64,000 nucleotides of DNA. It comes from Rhodobacteraceae bacterium WFHF2C18 (lineage in GTDB: Bacteria; Pseudomonadota; Alphaproteobacteria; Rhodobacterales; Rhodobacteraceae). This document shows, one piece after another, positions 9,384 to 21,169 of the stretch. The stretch is taken from positions 236,042 to 300,041 of the forward strand of contig NHTQ01000004.1 in NCBI GenBank assembly GCA_002166865.1, read 5' to 3'. The translations under genes were made by a program, and so were the position numbers. The stretch's first letter is position 1. Each line of letters begins with the position of its first letter. The notes under the pieces are model-generated. The model saw only the letters and a program-made list of their open reading frames with translations. It had not been told where the DNA came from and ran no database searches.

Positions 9384-10100
9384 TCAGAACGTGGTGGCCA
9401 CGTCCCACTTCTTGATCAGCTCGTTGAGGCTGCCGTCGTCCTTCATGGACTGGATGGCGGCGTCGAGCGTCTTCTTCAGCTCCTCGTCGGATTCGCGGAC
9501 ACCGAGGCCCACGCCGCCACCGATGCGTTCCTGGCGGTCCAGAAGCACCAGATCGCCCTCTTCGTCCGCGATCGGGGCCAGGAAGGAATGGTCGGCCAGC
9601 ACCGCGTCGGCCTCGCCGTTGCGCACGGCGGCGATGGTTTCCTCCGGCGTGGCGTATTCCACCAGCGTCCAGCCCTTCTCGGCGATGAAATTGGCCTGGA
9701 TGGTGTTGGCCTGCGCGGCGACCACGGCCTCGTCAAGGTTCACGTCCTTGGAGAGTGCCAGGTAGGAGGAGGGATCGGGCGGCGTGTAGTTCTGGGTGAA
9801 GTCGATCACCTCGTCGCGCTCCCCGGTGATGGACATGCCCGCGATGATCACGTCGTAGTTGCCCGAGACAAGGTTGGGAATGATCGAATCCCAGTCGTTC
9901 GTGACCCATTCGCAGTCCAGATCGGCGCGCTCGCAAAGTTCGTCGCCCAGCTCGCGCTCGAATCCGTCGATCTCGCCCGCGTCGTTGATGAAGTTCCACG
10001 GCGGATAGGCGCCCTCCGTGCCCAGGCGGACGGTTTCCTCGGCCCAGCCCATGCCGGCACTGAAGGCCAGGACGGCGGCGGTTGCGATCAGTCGTTTCAT
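9384..10100 (-). CDS. Amino acid ABC transporter, periplasmic binding protein
   Basis: The 238-residue product has a Sec signal peptide (MKRLIATAAVLAFSAGMGWA) and the SBP family 3 pattern: VRLGTEGAYPPWNF, GFERELGDELCERA, DWDSIIPNLVSGNYDVIIAGMSIT and a late VRNGEADAVLADHSFL. It captures a polar amino acid and delivers it to the two permeases. The acidic pocket residues suggest a basic or polar ligand such as arginine, lysine or octopine, but this is not decisive. It lies 32 bp after the ATPase gene. Confidence 0.92.
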   Translation of the reverse strand: MKRLIATAAVLAFSAGMGWAEETVRLGTEGAYPPWNFINDAGEIDGFERELGDELCERADLDCEWVTNDWDSIIPNLVSGNYDVIIAGMSITGERDEVIDFTQNYTPPDPSSYLALSKDVNLDEAVVAAQANTIQANFIAEKGWTLVEYATPEETIAAVRNGEADAVLADHSFLAPIADEEGDLVLLDRQERIGGGVGLGVRESDEELKKTLDAAIQSMKDDGSLNELIKKWDVATTF

Positions 10101-10132
10101 GAGTGTCTCCCTCTTGGTTGGTGGTCTTGTGG

Positions 10133-10933
10133 TCAGGCGGCCATCGTCGAGCTCAGGAACTGTTGCAGCCGCTCGGATTCCGGGGCGCCGAGAAGGCGGC
10201 CGGGCGGGCCCTCCTCCTCGATCAGCCCCTGGTGCAGGAAGATGACGTGATCGGAAACGTCCCCGGCCATCTTCATGTCATGGGTCACGATCATCATGGT
10301 ACGTCCCTCGGCGGCCAGATCCTTGATGACGCGGACGACCTCCTGCTCCAGCTCGGGATCGAGCGCCGAGGTGGGTTCGTCGAACAAAAGCGCCTCGGGT
10401 TCCATGCACAGGGCCCGGGCGATCGCCGCGCGCTGCTGTTGCCCGCCCGAGAGCTGGGCGGGATAGGCGTCGTGCTTGTCGCGGATGCCCACCTTGTCGA
10501 GGTAGGCGTGGGCGGCCTCCTCGACCTCGGCGCGGTCGCGGCCCAGGACGGTGACGGGCGCTTCCATCACGTTTTGCAGGATGGTCATGTGGGACCACAG
10601 GTTGAACTGCTGGAACACCATCGACAGGTTGGTGCGAATGCGCAGCACCTGGCGGGGATCGGCCGGGTGGCGGCCGTGGCCCGTGCCCTTCCATTTCACC
10701 GGTTCGCCCTTGAAGATGATGTCGCCCTGCTGGCTGTCCTCCAGCAGGTTGGCGCAGCGCAGGATCGTGGACTTGCCCGACCCCGACGAGCCGATCAGGG
10801 ACACGACATCGCCCTTGCGGGCCGTTATGTCCACGCCCTTGATGACCTCCAGGCTGCCGAAGGCCTTGTGCAGGTTGCGGATTTCAATGACGGGCGTGTC
10901 GTCTTGCAAGGCAGCGTCCGATCTCTTTGGCAC
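10133..10933 (-). CDS. Polar amino acid ABC transporter ATP-binding protein
   Basis: A cytoplasmic ATPase with Walker A GSSGSGKST, Q-loop MVFQQFNLW, signature LSGGQQQR, Walker B ALLFDEPTSALD and H-loop VTHDM. It drives import through the two downstream permeases and is first in the operon. The frame is open to 11044, but the family N-terminus (PVIEIRNLHKAFGS) points to GTG at 10933 with AGG a little upstream; the product is then 266 residues. The start is the least certain part. Confidence 0.9.
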   Translation of the reverse strand: MPKRSDAALQDDTPVIEIRNLHKAFGSLEVIKGVDITARKGDVVSLIGSSGSGKSTILRCANLLEDSQQGDIIFKGEPVKWKGTGHGRHPADPRQVLRIRTNLSMVFQQFNLWSHMTILQNVMEAPVTVLGRDRAEVEEAAHAYLDKVGIRDKHDAYPAQLSGGQQQRAAIARALCMEPEALLFDEPTSALDPELEQEVVRVIKDLAAEGRTMMIVTHDMKMAGDVSDHVIFLHQGLIEEEGPPGRLLGAPESERLQQFLSSTMAA

Positions 10934-11044
10934 CGATTTAACCTGACAATAGGAACGAAAAAAAGGTGTGATGCAACTTGCAAAACGGACGAACGGCAGG
11001 ATTTCGTGCCGAACCGGCGCCTGTCGGGGCCGATCCGGCGGCAT

Positions 11045-11785
11045 TCACGCCGCGGGCGGCGACGGCGTGGCCACGGCAAGATAGGCGGCGGCCGGAAGCC
11101 GGCAGAGCCCCCTCAGGCCGAGCGCGTCGCGATCCCGGTCGTCAAGCCCCGCGATCGCCTGTTCAAGCGCGGCGAAGAGCGCCCCGGCATCGCGGCCCCT
11201 GGCGGTGATATAGGGCAGGGCGGGGGTCGGCGCCGTGCGGGCGATTTCGCGCAGGGCGCCGGCGACGGCGTCGTGGCGGCGCATCATCGCCCAGCTCAGC
11301 GCATCGAGGGCGGCAAGATCGGCGCGGCCATCGGCGACGGCCCGGGCAGAGGCGCCGTGTGCGCCGGTTTCGATCAGGTTGGAGAAGCGGAAGCCCAGGC
11401 GCTGCGCATGGGTCTGCGGCGCGGCCCATCCGCTTTGGGACAGGGCCTCGTTATAGGCGAAGGGTGCCTTGGCAAACGCGTGCAGGTCGGTGCGCGGATC
11501 GTCGGCGCGGGCGACAAGGACGCTGCAATAATGCCCCGGGGGACAGCCGCGCAGGCCGTAATCCGGCGTGGCGACCAGGGTCACCTTCCCGTGTAGCTGC
11601 GCGCGGTAGGGGTAGCCGCAGGTCTGCGACAGAACGAGATCGGGGCTGAGCCACTGGGTCCAGAGATCGCCGCCCCGCGTGAGCCGTTCCGGCCCCCAGC
11701 CCAGGGCGGCGCGCACCCCCTGCCAGAGCCGGTCGTTGGCCGCGGCCGTTTCCGGCCGGTCGTACATGGGCAGGCTGGCGATCAT
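11045..11785 (-). CDS. PhnD-like phosphate/phosphonate-type binding protein without obvious signal peptide
   Basis: The 246-residue protein begins MIASLPMYDRPETAAANDRL and continues with LVLSQTCGYPYR, GHYCSVLVARAD and ADLAALDALSW, the pattern of PhnD-type periplasmic binding proteins. There is no clear signal peptide at the chosen start, so it may be cytoplasmic or exported in an unusual way. Its ATG overlaps the stop of the upstream TerB gene by 4 bp. It lies just upstream of the amino acid transporter, but that unit has its own binding protein, and no phosphonate genes are nearby. Its ligand and role are unknown. Confidence 0.7.
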   Translation of the reverse strand: MIASLPMYDRPETAAANDRLWQGVRAALGWGPERLTRGGDLWTQWLSPDLVLSQTCGYPYRAQLHGKVTLVATPDYGLRGCPPGHYCSVLVARADDPRTDLHAFAKAPFAYNEALSQSGWAAPQTHAQRLGFRFSNLIETGAHGASARAVADGRADLAALDALSWAMMRRHDAVAGALREIARTAPTPALPYITARGRDAGALFAALEQAIAGLDDRDRDALGLRGLCRLPAAAYLAVATPSPPAA

Positions 11786-12222
11786 GCCTCGCCGGCAACG
11801 CGCCGGCGCGCCAGGGCGCTGTCGCGGTCGCTGACCCCCAGAAGGTTCGCCGTCAGGCGCAGAAGCGCGTCCTCCTCGTGGTCGCGCTCGCCATCGGCAA
11901 GCGCGACCTGCCAGAGCGCCTCGATCACGCCGAGGCGGTCCTCGTAGGGGACCGCGTCCTTGATCGCGCGGGTGAATCGCACGGTGTCCGGCGCCTCGGC
12001 CTCCAGTTGCTCGGCATCGTGGCGCAGCGCCTCTGCCTGTTCCTGGGAGAGCCCGTAGCGGGTGGCGGCGATGCGCGCGATCCGGTGCGCTTCCTCGGCC
12101 GCGTAGTGGCCATCGGAACGGGCCAGGCGGACCAGAAGGGCGGTGAGCGCCAGCCGGGCGTCGCTGTCGTCGAGCGCCTCGGGCTCTGGCTGGATGAGCG
12201 ATTTCAGGAGTTGTCCGAACAT
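11782..12222 (-). CDS. TerB-domain protein (first of two)
   Basis: A 146-residue acidic helical protein. LALTALLVRLARSDGHYAAEE and DRLGVIEALWQVALADGE are the two halves of a TerB-type fold. The family includes tellurite-resistance TerB but most members have no known role. The start ATG 12222 begins MFGQLLKSLIQ. It overlaps the PhnD-like gene by 4 bp and lies 40 bp after a paralogue, so the three genes form one transcription unit. Confidence 0.75.
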   Translation of the reverse strand: MFGQLLKSLIQPEPEALDDSDARLALTALLVRLARSDGHYAAEEAHRIARIAATRYGLSQEQAEALRHDAEQLEAEAPDTVRFTRAIKDAVPYEDRLGVIEALWQVALADGERDHEEDALLRLTANLLGVSDRDSALARRRVAGEA

Positions 12223-12262
12223 GAGGCCCCATATAGGCCGTGCCAGCGTCCGCGCCAATGGG

Positions 12263-12715
12263 TTACATGCCTTCGGCGCGGCTGCGCGCGGTTTCGCTGT
12301 CCGCGGCGGAGAGGCCCAGGGCCTCCTGCGCGGCGGTCATCACCTCGAGTTCCGCGTCGCGGCGCATCCCGTCGGCAAGCACGACTTCCCAAAGGGCCTC
12401 GAGCGCATCGATTCGTGCCTCGAAGCGCACCGATTCGCGAATGATGTGGGCGAAATGTCCGGTTTCCGGCGCGGCGTGTTCCAGTTTTTCGCAGGTGGCG
12501 CGCATCTTGGCCGCGGCCACCGGATCGAGCCCGTAAAGACTGCCGAGCAGGCGGTCGATGCGGCTGATCTCGGCGAACTGGTAGCGGTGGTCGGACTTGG
12601 CCACGCGGACCATCAGGGCGCCGAGGGCCAGTTTCTCGTCCGGTTCGGGCAGCGGTTCGGGCTGTGGTGCACGCAAGGACCGCATCAGGCGCGTGACGAT
12701 CTGCGGTGTTTCCAT
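12263..12715 (-). CDS. TerB-domain protein (second of two)
   Basis: A 150-residue paralogue of the neighbouring gene: LALGALMVRVAKSDHRYQFAE and DALEALWEVVLADGMRRD align with the same blocks. ATG 12715 is preferred over ATG 12721 because GGAGGG then sits 6 bp away instead of touching the start codon. Function unknown. It is first in the unit TerB-TerB-PhnD-like. Confidence 0.75.
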   Translation of the reverse strand: METPQIVTRLMRSLRAPQPEPLPEPDEKLALGALMVRVAKSDHRYQFAEISRIDRLLGSLYGLDPVAAAKMRATCEKLEHAAPETGHFAHIIRESVRFEARIDALEALWEVVLADGMRRDAELEVMTAAQEALGLSAADSETARSRAEGM

Positions 12716-12743
12716 GCCCATCCCTCCCTCGGTTTTCCTGTCG

Positions 12744-13457
12744 TCAGCCGACGGCGGGCGAAGTTTGATAGAGGATGTCGTCGATGGCAATGCCGCCGGG
12801 GTCGTCGTTGGTGATGACGATGCCCGCGATGTCCGCCCTCCTGTCCGCCCGCCGGAAGCCGAGCGCGGTCACGCCGGTTTCCAGCCGCGCGGCGTGCCGT
12901 GCGATGATTCGCCCCTGCCGGTCGTAGAAGGCGATTCGCAGCGTGCCGCGCCGGCCCGGGCGGCTGCCCAGGGGATCGGGATAGTCGCTGTGCACCCGCA
13001 GCCCCAGGGCGGCCTGCCCGTCATCGAACAGGAGCGCGACCGCGCCCTCGCCCCGCGCCGCGCGCAGGGGAAACCCCCGCGGCCCGAGCGGAAACAGCGC
13101 CGTGGAGCCGAACCCGCGATGCAGGGCGACCGACAGGTTACGGCGCGGCGGCCCGGGGCGGATGGCCAGCGGTGCGGCGGGCCGGCCCGCGATTCGGTCG
13201 AAGGAATCCGCGGCGGTGTCGCGCCGCTGGCCGGCGAAGCGTTCACCCAGCACAACCCGGCCCGCGCGCAGCGGCGCGTCCAGCACGATGCCGGGTTCGG
13301 CGCGGCGCGGCATGGTCTCGAAATCCACGCGGCCGGTCAGGGCGCGCGCCAATTCGTCGTAGGGCGCCGGCACGACAGCCTGCGCCGCGCCGGTGCCCGG
13401 CAGCATGGCATGCAGCGCCGCCAGGGCGCAGAAAACCAAAAGTCGAAAACGGGTCAC
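12744..13457 (-). CDS. Exported protein of unknown function
   Basis: A 237-residue product beginning at GTG 13457 with MTRFRLLVFCALAALHAMLP and then TGAAQA, a Sec signal peptide. The rest looks beta-rich, with FDDGQAALGLRVH, RIAFYDRQGRIIARH and IAGIVITNDDPGGIAIDDIL. The last segment resembles the end of secreted all-beta (carbohydrate-binding-like) domains with an acidic metal site. No enzyme motif is visible. It is divergent from the gene at 13545. Confidence 0.65.
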   Translation of the reverse strand: MTRFRLLVFCALAALHAMLPGTGAAQAVVPAPYDELARALTGRVDFETMPRRAEPGIVLDAPLRAGRVVLGERFAGQRRDTAADSFDRIAGRPAAPLAIRPGPPRRNLSVALHRGFGSTALFPLGPRGFPLRAARGEGAVALLFDDGQAALGLRVHSDYPDPLGSRPGRRGTLRIAFYDRQGRIIARHAARLETGVTALGFRRADRRADIAGIVITNDDPGGIAIDDILYQTSPAVG

Positions 13458-13544
13458 AATTGCTCCGCAGATTTTGCGTTTTGTCTGGGCAGTTTGCCAG
13501 CACGGGCTTCCGGTTCAAAGTAGCGGCTTTTGCGAGGCGTAGAC

Positions 13545-14081
13545 ATGCATTCATTCGACAGGTTCGACTGGTCACGGGGCAGCGCGGAGGCGCATCTGGC
13601 CATGGCCCGCCGCGGGACGGAGAACCAGGTGCGCGCGCTTGCCCGCCGGTATGACTGGAGCATGTATCCCGAGACGGTTCTGGGCTGGATCATGGCGCAG
13701 AAGTTCATCGACCTCGGCACCGCGCTGACCGCCTTTCTCAACGGCGAGCCGGAGCGCTTCAACTACCTGCCCAAGCGGGACGTGCCCGATGCCTACCGCG
13801 GGGCGGCGCGGGTGCTGGACAACATCTGTCTGCGGGTGAACAGCGGTTTCTACCTGGCCTCGGCCGAGCACGACGTCTCCGGTCATGGCCGGATCGCGCG
13901 CTGGCTGGAATACCAGGCCGCGGACCGCGAGGAGGGCCGCCGCGGCCGCTGGATCCTCGACGAGGAGATCGTGGCGGTGCTGACGGATGACAGGTTGCGC
14001 GCCGAGGCCCCGCCGGAGCGCCCCGCGGAGGCCGCCCGCGAGGGGCGGCTGCGCCGGCTCTTCACCCCGCTCTGGGGATAG
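13545..14081 (+). CDS. Unrecognised conserved-looking cytoplasmic protein
   Basis: A 178-residue protein, MHSFDRFDWSRGSAEAHLAM, without signal peptide or membrane segments. Features include LGWIMAQKFIDLGTALTAFLNGEPERFNYL and VLDNICLRVNSGFYLASA, both likely helical, and a basic C-terminal tail. Codon use matches the neighbours, and GAGG sits 7 bp before ATG 13545, so it is probably a real gene. I do not recognise the family. Confidence 0.7.
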   Translation: MHSFDRFDWSRGSAEAHLAMARRGTENQVRALARRYDWSMYPETVLGWIMAQKFIDLGTALTAFLNGEPERFNYLPKRDVPDAYRGAARVLDNICLRVNSGFYLASAEHDVSGHGRIARWLEYQAADREEGRRGRWILDEEIVAVLTDDRLRAEAPPERPAEAAREGRLRRLFTPLWG

Positions 14082-14091
14082 CGAACCAGGC

Positions 14092-15735
<1,644 letters not shown>

Positions 15736-15895
15736 GCCCGTGGCATCCCCCATGCGTTCAAGCCAGTCATGAGCCCTGATCGGCCCGCACAGGCCGCAGC
15801 ACCACGGGACCCAAGGTATATAGGATTCGCGCTAGAAGCGCAAGCTGACCGCAAGATGCTGTTGCGGTGTCGCGGTTTGCCTCAAAGCCTTGTGT

Positions 15896-16258
15896 TTACT
15901 CGGCCTTGGGTGTCAGCGGGGCCGTGTCGTCCTCGCCCGGGGGAAGCAGATCCTCGGCCGCCGGAACGTCGGGGGCCGGCGCGGCGTCCTCCTCGGGGGC
16001 GTCGCTCATCCGGTCGAGCACGGAGGACTCGGCCGACTGCTGCGCTGCCAGGATGGTCAAAGTCAGCGAGGTGGCGATGAAGGCCACGGCGAGCGCCCAG
16101 GTCAGCTTGCCAAGCGCGGTCGCCGCACCCCGGCCCGACATGACGTTGCCGCCACCGCCGCCCATGCCAAGGCCGCCGCCCTCGGAACGTTGCAGCAGCA
16201 CCACGCCGATCAGCGACAGCGCCAGAAGCAGGTGAATGATGAGGATGACGTTTTCCAT
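15896..16258 (-). CDS. secG: Preprotein translocase subunit SecG
   Basis: A 120-residue membrane protein with two hydrophobic segments ([20 protein letters not shown] and [20 protein letters not shown]) separated by [18 protein letters not shown], the typical SecG loop. It associates with SecYE and aids protein export. The tail beyond residue 80 is acidic and proline-rich, a lineage extension. It is 160 bp upstream of pyrG on the same strand, a common alphaproteobacterial order. Confidence 0.95.
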   Translation of the reverse strand: MENVILIIHLLLALSLIGVVLLQRSEGGGLGMGGGGGNVMSGRGAATALGKLTWALAVAFIATSLTLTILAAQQSAESSVLDRMSDAPEEDAAPAPDVPAAEDLLPPGEDDTAPLTPKAE

Positions 16259-16353
16259 GTATGGACGGCCTGTCTCGTGCTTCGGGTCAGGGCGGTATCT
16301 ATGCAATTCGCGCGGCGCCCGCAACCCGGCTTCGGCGACGGGGCGGGGCGGCG

Positions 16354-16749
16354 TCACTCGTCGACGTCGTCCATGTCGGCCTGGCCCGAGAGATGGCGGC
16401 GCAGGTGGCTCCAGCTCATGCCGATCCCCAAGACAGCCGAGAGCGCGCCGAGCGCGAGCCAGGTGTTCAGGGCGTGATCCCGCAGCGTGAGAATGCCGTA
16501 GTCGTGCAGGACCCACAGCAAGGCGCCGACGATGGCCAGCACGAGGATCATGCCGAAAGCCCCGATGGAGCGCAGCGTGGCGCGGAGATAGACGATGTAG
16601 CCCACCATGAGCAGCAGCCCCAGCAGAACGGCCAGCGACATCTGCTCGGAGAAGTTCCGGCTTGCCCAGCTGGTGTAGTTCCAGCGGGTCGGGTTGAATG
16701 TCGCCGTCAGAAGGCCGAAGGCCATGATCCAGCGCAGCACGAATCCCAT
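16354..16749 (-). CDS. DUF6524-like small integral membrane protein
   Basis: A 131-residue protein with about four hydrophobic segments, starting [31 protein letters not shown] after the first segment is a recognisable signature of this small membrane family. The C-terminus ([13 protein letters not shown]) is acidic and cytoplasmic or periplasmic. The role is unknown. It lies upstream of secG on the same strand and diverges from purA. Confidence 0.65.
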   Translation of the reverse strand: MGFVLRWIMAFGLLTATFNPTRWNYTSWASRNFSEQMSLAVLLGLLLMVGYIVYLRATLRSIGAFGMILVLAIVGALLWVLHDYGILTLRDHALNTWLALGALSAVLGIGMSWSHLRRHLSGQADMDDVDE

Positions 16750-16887
16750 CGTCGGTCCCCCGGTTGCCTGCATGCGATTTGCCCAAAGCCGCCCGTGCTG
16801 TCCAGTCGCCGCGGCGAATTGAGGCTTTCACCGTGGCCGCGGCGCGGCTATACGGGCGCGGGTTTTCCAAGCCGAGGGATCAGCAGA

Positions 16888-18180
<1,293 letters not shown>

Positions 18181-18190
18181 CGGAGCGTTC

Positions 18191-18418
18191 ATGGAACTGA
18201 GCTACAAGGCCCGCCGCCGCTGGTCGCTGGTGATCCTGCTGATCGGGTTGCCGGTCTATATCGTGGTGGCCGTCACAATTGTCAGCAACCTGGATCGGCC
18301 GCCCGTCTGGCTGGAGTTCCTTGTCTACGTCTTCCTGGGCTTTTTGTGGATCGCGCCGTTCAAGTTCGTCTTCAAGGGCGTGGGACAGAGCGACCCCGAC
18401 GCGCCCGAGGACGACTGA
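18191..18418 (+). CDS. DUF2842 small membrane protein
   Basis: A 75-residue protein with two hydrophobic segments: WSLVILLIGLPVYIVVAVTI and LEFLVYVFLGFLWIAPF. MELSYKARRRWS is the basic cytoplasmic start, and the tail DPDAPEDD is acidic. This is the DUF2842 pattern, a small alphaproteobacterial inner-membrane protein of unknown role. It lies 10 bp after purA in the same direction. Confidence 0.8.
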   Translation: MELSYKARRRWSLVILLIGLPVYIVVAVTIVSNLDRPPVWLEFLVYVFLGFLWIAPFKFVFKGVGQSDPDAPEDD

Positions 18419-18439
18419 CCGCCGCCGCCGCGGCGCCTG

Positions 18440-19546
18440 TCAGAGCAGGTGGCCGGACTTGGCGGCCTTGGTCGCAAGGTAGGCGCGGTTGTGCGCCGTT
18501 TCGCCCACCCTCAGCGGCACGCGTTCGGTGACGGTGATGCCGTTCTCCTCCATCATGGCGATCTTTCCGGGGTTGTTCGTCAGGAGCCGCACGGCGGCGA
18601 ATCCCATTTCCGAAAGGATCTGCGCGCCGATGCGGAAATCGCGCTCGTCGTCCTCGAACCCCAGGCGGTGGTTGGCCTCGACCGTGTCGAAGCCCTGGTC
18701 CTGCAACGAGTAGGCGCGCATCTTGTTCGCCAGCCCGATCCCGCGGCCCTCCTGGTTGAGGTATAGCAGAACGCCCGCGCCCTCCTCTCCCATCTGTTTC
18801 AGCGCGGCGCGCAGTTGGGGCCCGCAGTCGCATTTCAGGCTTCCCAGAAGATCGCCGGTGAAACAGGCCGAGTGCAGCCGCGCCAGCACCGGCGCGTGGC
18901 GGGAGGGGTCGCCGATCTCGACGGCGTAGTGTTCCTCGCCGCCATCCTCGGGGCGGAAGATGTGCAGGCGGCCGGCCTCGGACACCTCCAGCGGCAGCCG
19001 CGCAGTGACGACCGGCTCCAGCGGGCTGGGCCGTTCCAGCAGGTCGGCCGCCGCCCGCGCTGGCACCACGGTCAGCCGGTGCGCCGCCGCGAATTCCCGC
19101 GGCCGGCCCAGGTCCGCGACCAGCGCCGCCGGCAGCAGGCGGGCGGATTTCACCAGATGCAGCGCGAGCCGGTGCAGATCGGCGGCGCCGTCCCGGGCGG
19201 TCATCAACGGCCCCTTCATCGGCATCCTCAGGTCGTCCGCCGGATCGGCCACGGCCCGGATCCACGCCAGATCCGCCTCCGCTGGCAGAAGCACGCGGGC
19301 CAGATCCCCGTCGTAGGCGCGGGCCTTGAGCGTGGCGGCCCGCCGGGCGCTGATGGTCAGGACGGGCTGCGGACCGAGGGCGCGCAGGTCCGCCAGCCGC
19401 GCCGGCGTGAGCGTCTCCGCCGCCATCACCAGGGCGGCGGCCTCGGGCGTCTCCAGCACGACGGCCACGCCCATGCGAAGGTCGGCACGGGCGCGCGCGA
19501 GGGTCTCGACAAGATCGGGGGTCAGGCTCATCGCGGGCTCTGTCAT
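18440..19546 (-). CDS. ribA: GTP cyclohydrolase II with a diverged N-terminal DHBP-synthase-like region
   Basis: The 368-residue protein has a complete RibA domain in its C-terminal 200 residues: [19 protein letters not shown] gives the zinc cysteines, then [18 protein letters not shown] and LLTNNPGKI. It opens GTP to start riboflavin synthesis. The N-terminal 150 residues ([14 protein letters not shown] is the region near residue 26) look like a diverged RibB domain without its usual acidic catalytic loop. ATG at 19531 is a possible alternative start. It diverges from the response regulator gene. Confidence 0.92.
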   Translation of the reverse strand: MTEPAMSLTPDLVETLARARADLRMGVAVVLETPEAAALVMAAETLTPARLADLRALGPQPVLTISARRAATLKARAYDGDLARVLLPAEADLAWIRAVADPADDLRMPMKGPLMTARDGAADLHRLALHLVKSARLLPAALVADLGRPREFAAAHRLTVVPARAAADLLERPSPLEPVVTARLPLEVSEAGRLHIFRPEDGGEEHYAVEIGDPSRHAPVLARLHSACFTGDLLGSLKCDCGPQLRAALKQMGEEGAGVLLYLNQEGRGIGLANKMRAYSLQDQGFDTVEANHRLGFEDDERDFRIGAQILSEMGFAAVRLLTNNPGKIAMMEENGITVTERVPLRVGETAHNRAYLATKAAKSGHLL

Positions 19547-19691
19547 GGTCTTTGCGGCAGATGTAGAGTGTTTCGGGACGGAATGAAACAATCCCTCGCG
19601 GGGCAACACGTGGGCGTGAGGGGCGTGTAGCATGCCTTGCCGCCCGGGACGGCGTGCCGCATCTGTGGACAAAGGCATGAGGAGGACCGGC

Positions 19692-20378
19692 ATGGGACAG
19701 CTCAAGAAAATTCTTCTGGTCGACGACGACGAGGACCTGCGCGAGGCCCTGAGCGAACAACTCGTGATGACCGAGGACTTCGACGTCTTCGAAGCCGGAA
19801 ACGCCAGCGAGGCCATGGCCAGGGCGAAGGAGGCGATCTACGACCTGGTGATCCTGGACGTCGGCCTGCCCGACACCGACGGGCGGGAACTGTGCCGGCT
19901 GATGCGCAAGCAGGGGGTAAAGGCGCCGATCATGATGCTCACCGGTCACGATGGCGATGCCGACACCATCCTCGGCCTGGACGCGGGCGCCAACGATTAC
20001 GTGACCAAGCCCTTCAAGTTTCCCGTTCTGCTGGCGCGCATCCGCGCGCAACTGCGCCAGCACGAACAATCCGAGGACGCGGTGTTCCAGCTTGGGCCCT
20101 ATACCTTCAAGCCGGCGACGAAGATGCTGGTCAGCGAGGACGACCGAAAGATCCGGCTGACCGAGAAGGAGACGAACATCCTCAAGTTTCTCTACCGGTC
20201 GACCGAGGGCGTGGTGCCCCGCGACGTGCTGCTGCACGAGGTCTGGGGATACAACGCGGGCGTGACCACCCACACGCTGGAGACCCACATCTATCGCCTG
20301 CGCCAGAAGATCGAGCCCGACCCCTCGAACGCGCAGATCCTGGTGACGGAGTCGGGCGGGTACCGGCTGCTGGTCTGA
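19692..20378 (+). CDS. OmpR-type response regulator, orphan
   Basis: The 228-residue protein has a receiver domain ([13 protein letters not shown], phosphoacceptor Asp56 in [10 protein letters not shown], Lys near 105 in [10 protein letters not shown]) and a winged-helix DNA-binding domain ending [16 protein letters not shown] lies 6 bp before ATG 19692. No histidine kinase gene is adjacent, so the signal is unknown. The end of the gene is followed by an Fnr-type box and a possible small RNA. Confidence 0.92.
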   Translation: MGQLKKILLVDDDEDLREALSEQLVMTEDFDVFEAGNASEAMARAKEAIYDLVILDVGLPDTDGRELCRLMRKQGVKAPIMMLTGHDGDADTILGLDAGANDYVTKPFKFPVLLARIRAQLRQHEQSEDAVFQLGPYTFKPATKMLVSEDDRKIRLTEKETNILKFLYRSTEGVVPRDVLLHEVWGYNAGVTTHTLETHIYRLRQKIEPDPSNAQILVTESGGYRLLV

Positions 20379-20389
20379 TTGGGCCGCGG

Positions 20390-20403
20390 TTGAGTTAGAT
20401 CAA
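20390..20403. promoter_or_regulatory. Fnr/Crp-type box
   Basis: TTGAGTTAGATCAA matches the Fnr consensus TTGAT-N4-ATCAA at nine of ten positions. It starts 12 bp after the response regulator stop, where no gene follows on the plus strand except a short region ending in a strong terminator. Placement at about -41.5 would put a transcription start near 20438. Confidence 0.5.
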
Positions 20404-20437
20404 TGTGGAACTCATGTTCGCCGTGTACCGTTGAGCC

Positions 20438-20513
20438 ACACCCGTTGCATGTGCGGGCCATCACATGCACCTCCCTGTTGGACTGGCCCCGGCTTCGCGT
20501 CGGGGCCTTTTTT
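20438..20513 (+). ncRNA. Candidate small RNA downstream of an Fnr-type box
   Basis: The stretch has no credible reading frame on the plus strand and ends in a strong intrinsic terminator. If the Fnr-type box at 20390-20403 activates from -41.5, the RNA would be about 76 nt. It contains CACCTCCC, a possible anti-Shine-Dalgarno segment. Start and existence are inferred; it could also be only the 3' tail of the response regulator message. Confidence 0.35.
20485..20513 (+). terminator. Rho-independent terminator
   Basis: GGCCCCG (20485-20491) pairs with CGGGGCC (20501-20507), followed by six T. The T-run ends on the stop codon of the convergent gene at 20513-21049. Confidence 0.85.
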
Positions 20514-21049
20514 CATTCTGCCGCGGCGGAGGTGTCTTCGCCCGCCTTCTGGAGCGTCGCCTGGAAATTGCCGTCCAGGGTGACCGCCTCCTCGGCGTCG
20601 GTCTGCACGATGCGATCCGCGCCGCCGGGCGTGAGCACGGCGGTGAAGCTGCCGGCAACGATCATCTCGCCGCCCATGGTATTGAGTGCGGTGAGCGTGA
20701 GGGTGGTGTTCTGCGGTCCGGCCTTCAGCGGTTGGTCGGTGTTCGCGCGCACCAGTTCCACCGTCAGATCATCCGAGCGCGCCTCGGTCGGGGCGCCTTC
20801 GGCGGTGAAGGTCAGGACCAGGGGCGTGCTGTCATCGGACGGTTCTTCCTCCGCGTAGCCGACAAGGCGCACCTTCTGGCGCGAATCGATGCCTTGCCAA
20901 GTGCTGCCGCGCGGGTCGGCCGGGCCGGCGACGTGCCAGGTGTGGCGTTCGAGGTCCAGCGTGGCGGTGATCGTGCCGCTGGTCTGCTGGGCGAAGAGCG
21001 GCGCAGCGGTAAAGGCGGCGGCCGCGAGCAGGGGAATGAAGCGTGTCAT
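20513..21049 (-). CDS. Exported protein of unknown function
   Basis: A 178-residue product, MTRFIPLLAAAAFTAAPLFA then QQTSGTITATLDLERHTWHV, so a Sec signal peptide followed by a likely beta-sandwich. TLTLTALNTMGGEMIVAG and SFTAVLTPGGADRIVQTD continue the beta-rich pattern. No catalytic motif is visible. GGAGGAGAG precedes ATG 21049. Alone on the minus strand, converging with the response regulator region and diverging from xth. Confidence 0.65.
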   Translation of the reverse strand: MTRFIPLLAAAAFTAAPLFAQQTSGTITATLDLERHTWHVAGPADPRGSTWQGIDSRQKVRLVGYAEEEPSDDSTPLVLTFTAEGAPTEARSDDLTVELVRANTDQPLKAGPQNTTLTLTALNTMGGEMIVAGSFTAVLTPGGADRIVQTDAEEAVTLDGNFQATLQKAGEDTSAAAE

Positions 21050-21169
21050 CTCTCCTCCGGTGTCAGGGTCATCGCGGGCTGAACGCGGGGAGGGGCGCCG
21101 CGTTCCCGGCTCTGGACCTTTGCCATGCCGGTCCCTAGGGTCTCCGCGTCACACGCAGGAGCAGCTCCC

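Noticed and set aside
10960..10970. A-rich run (T-tract on the minus strand) before the ABC ATPase gene as terminator of the PhnD-like gene
   Set aside because: No stable hairpin directly precedes the T-tract on the minus strand, so an intrinsic terminator is not supported.
11045..12715. TerB genes as a tellurite resistance operon
   Set aside because: No terZ, terC, terD or telA-type genes are present; TerB-like domains alone do not show tellurite resistance.
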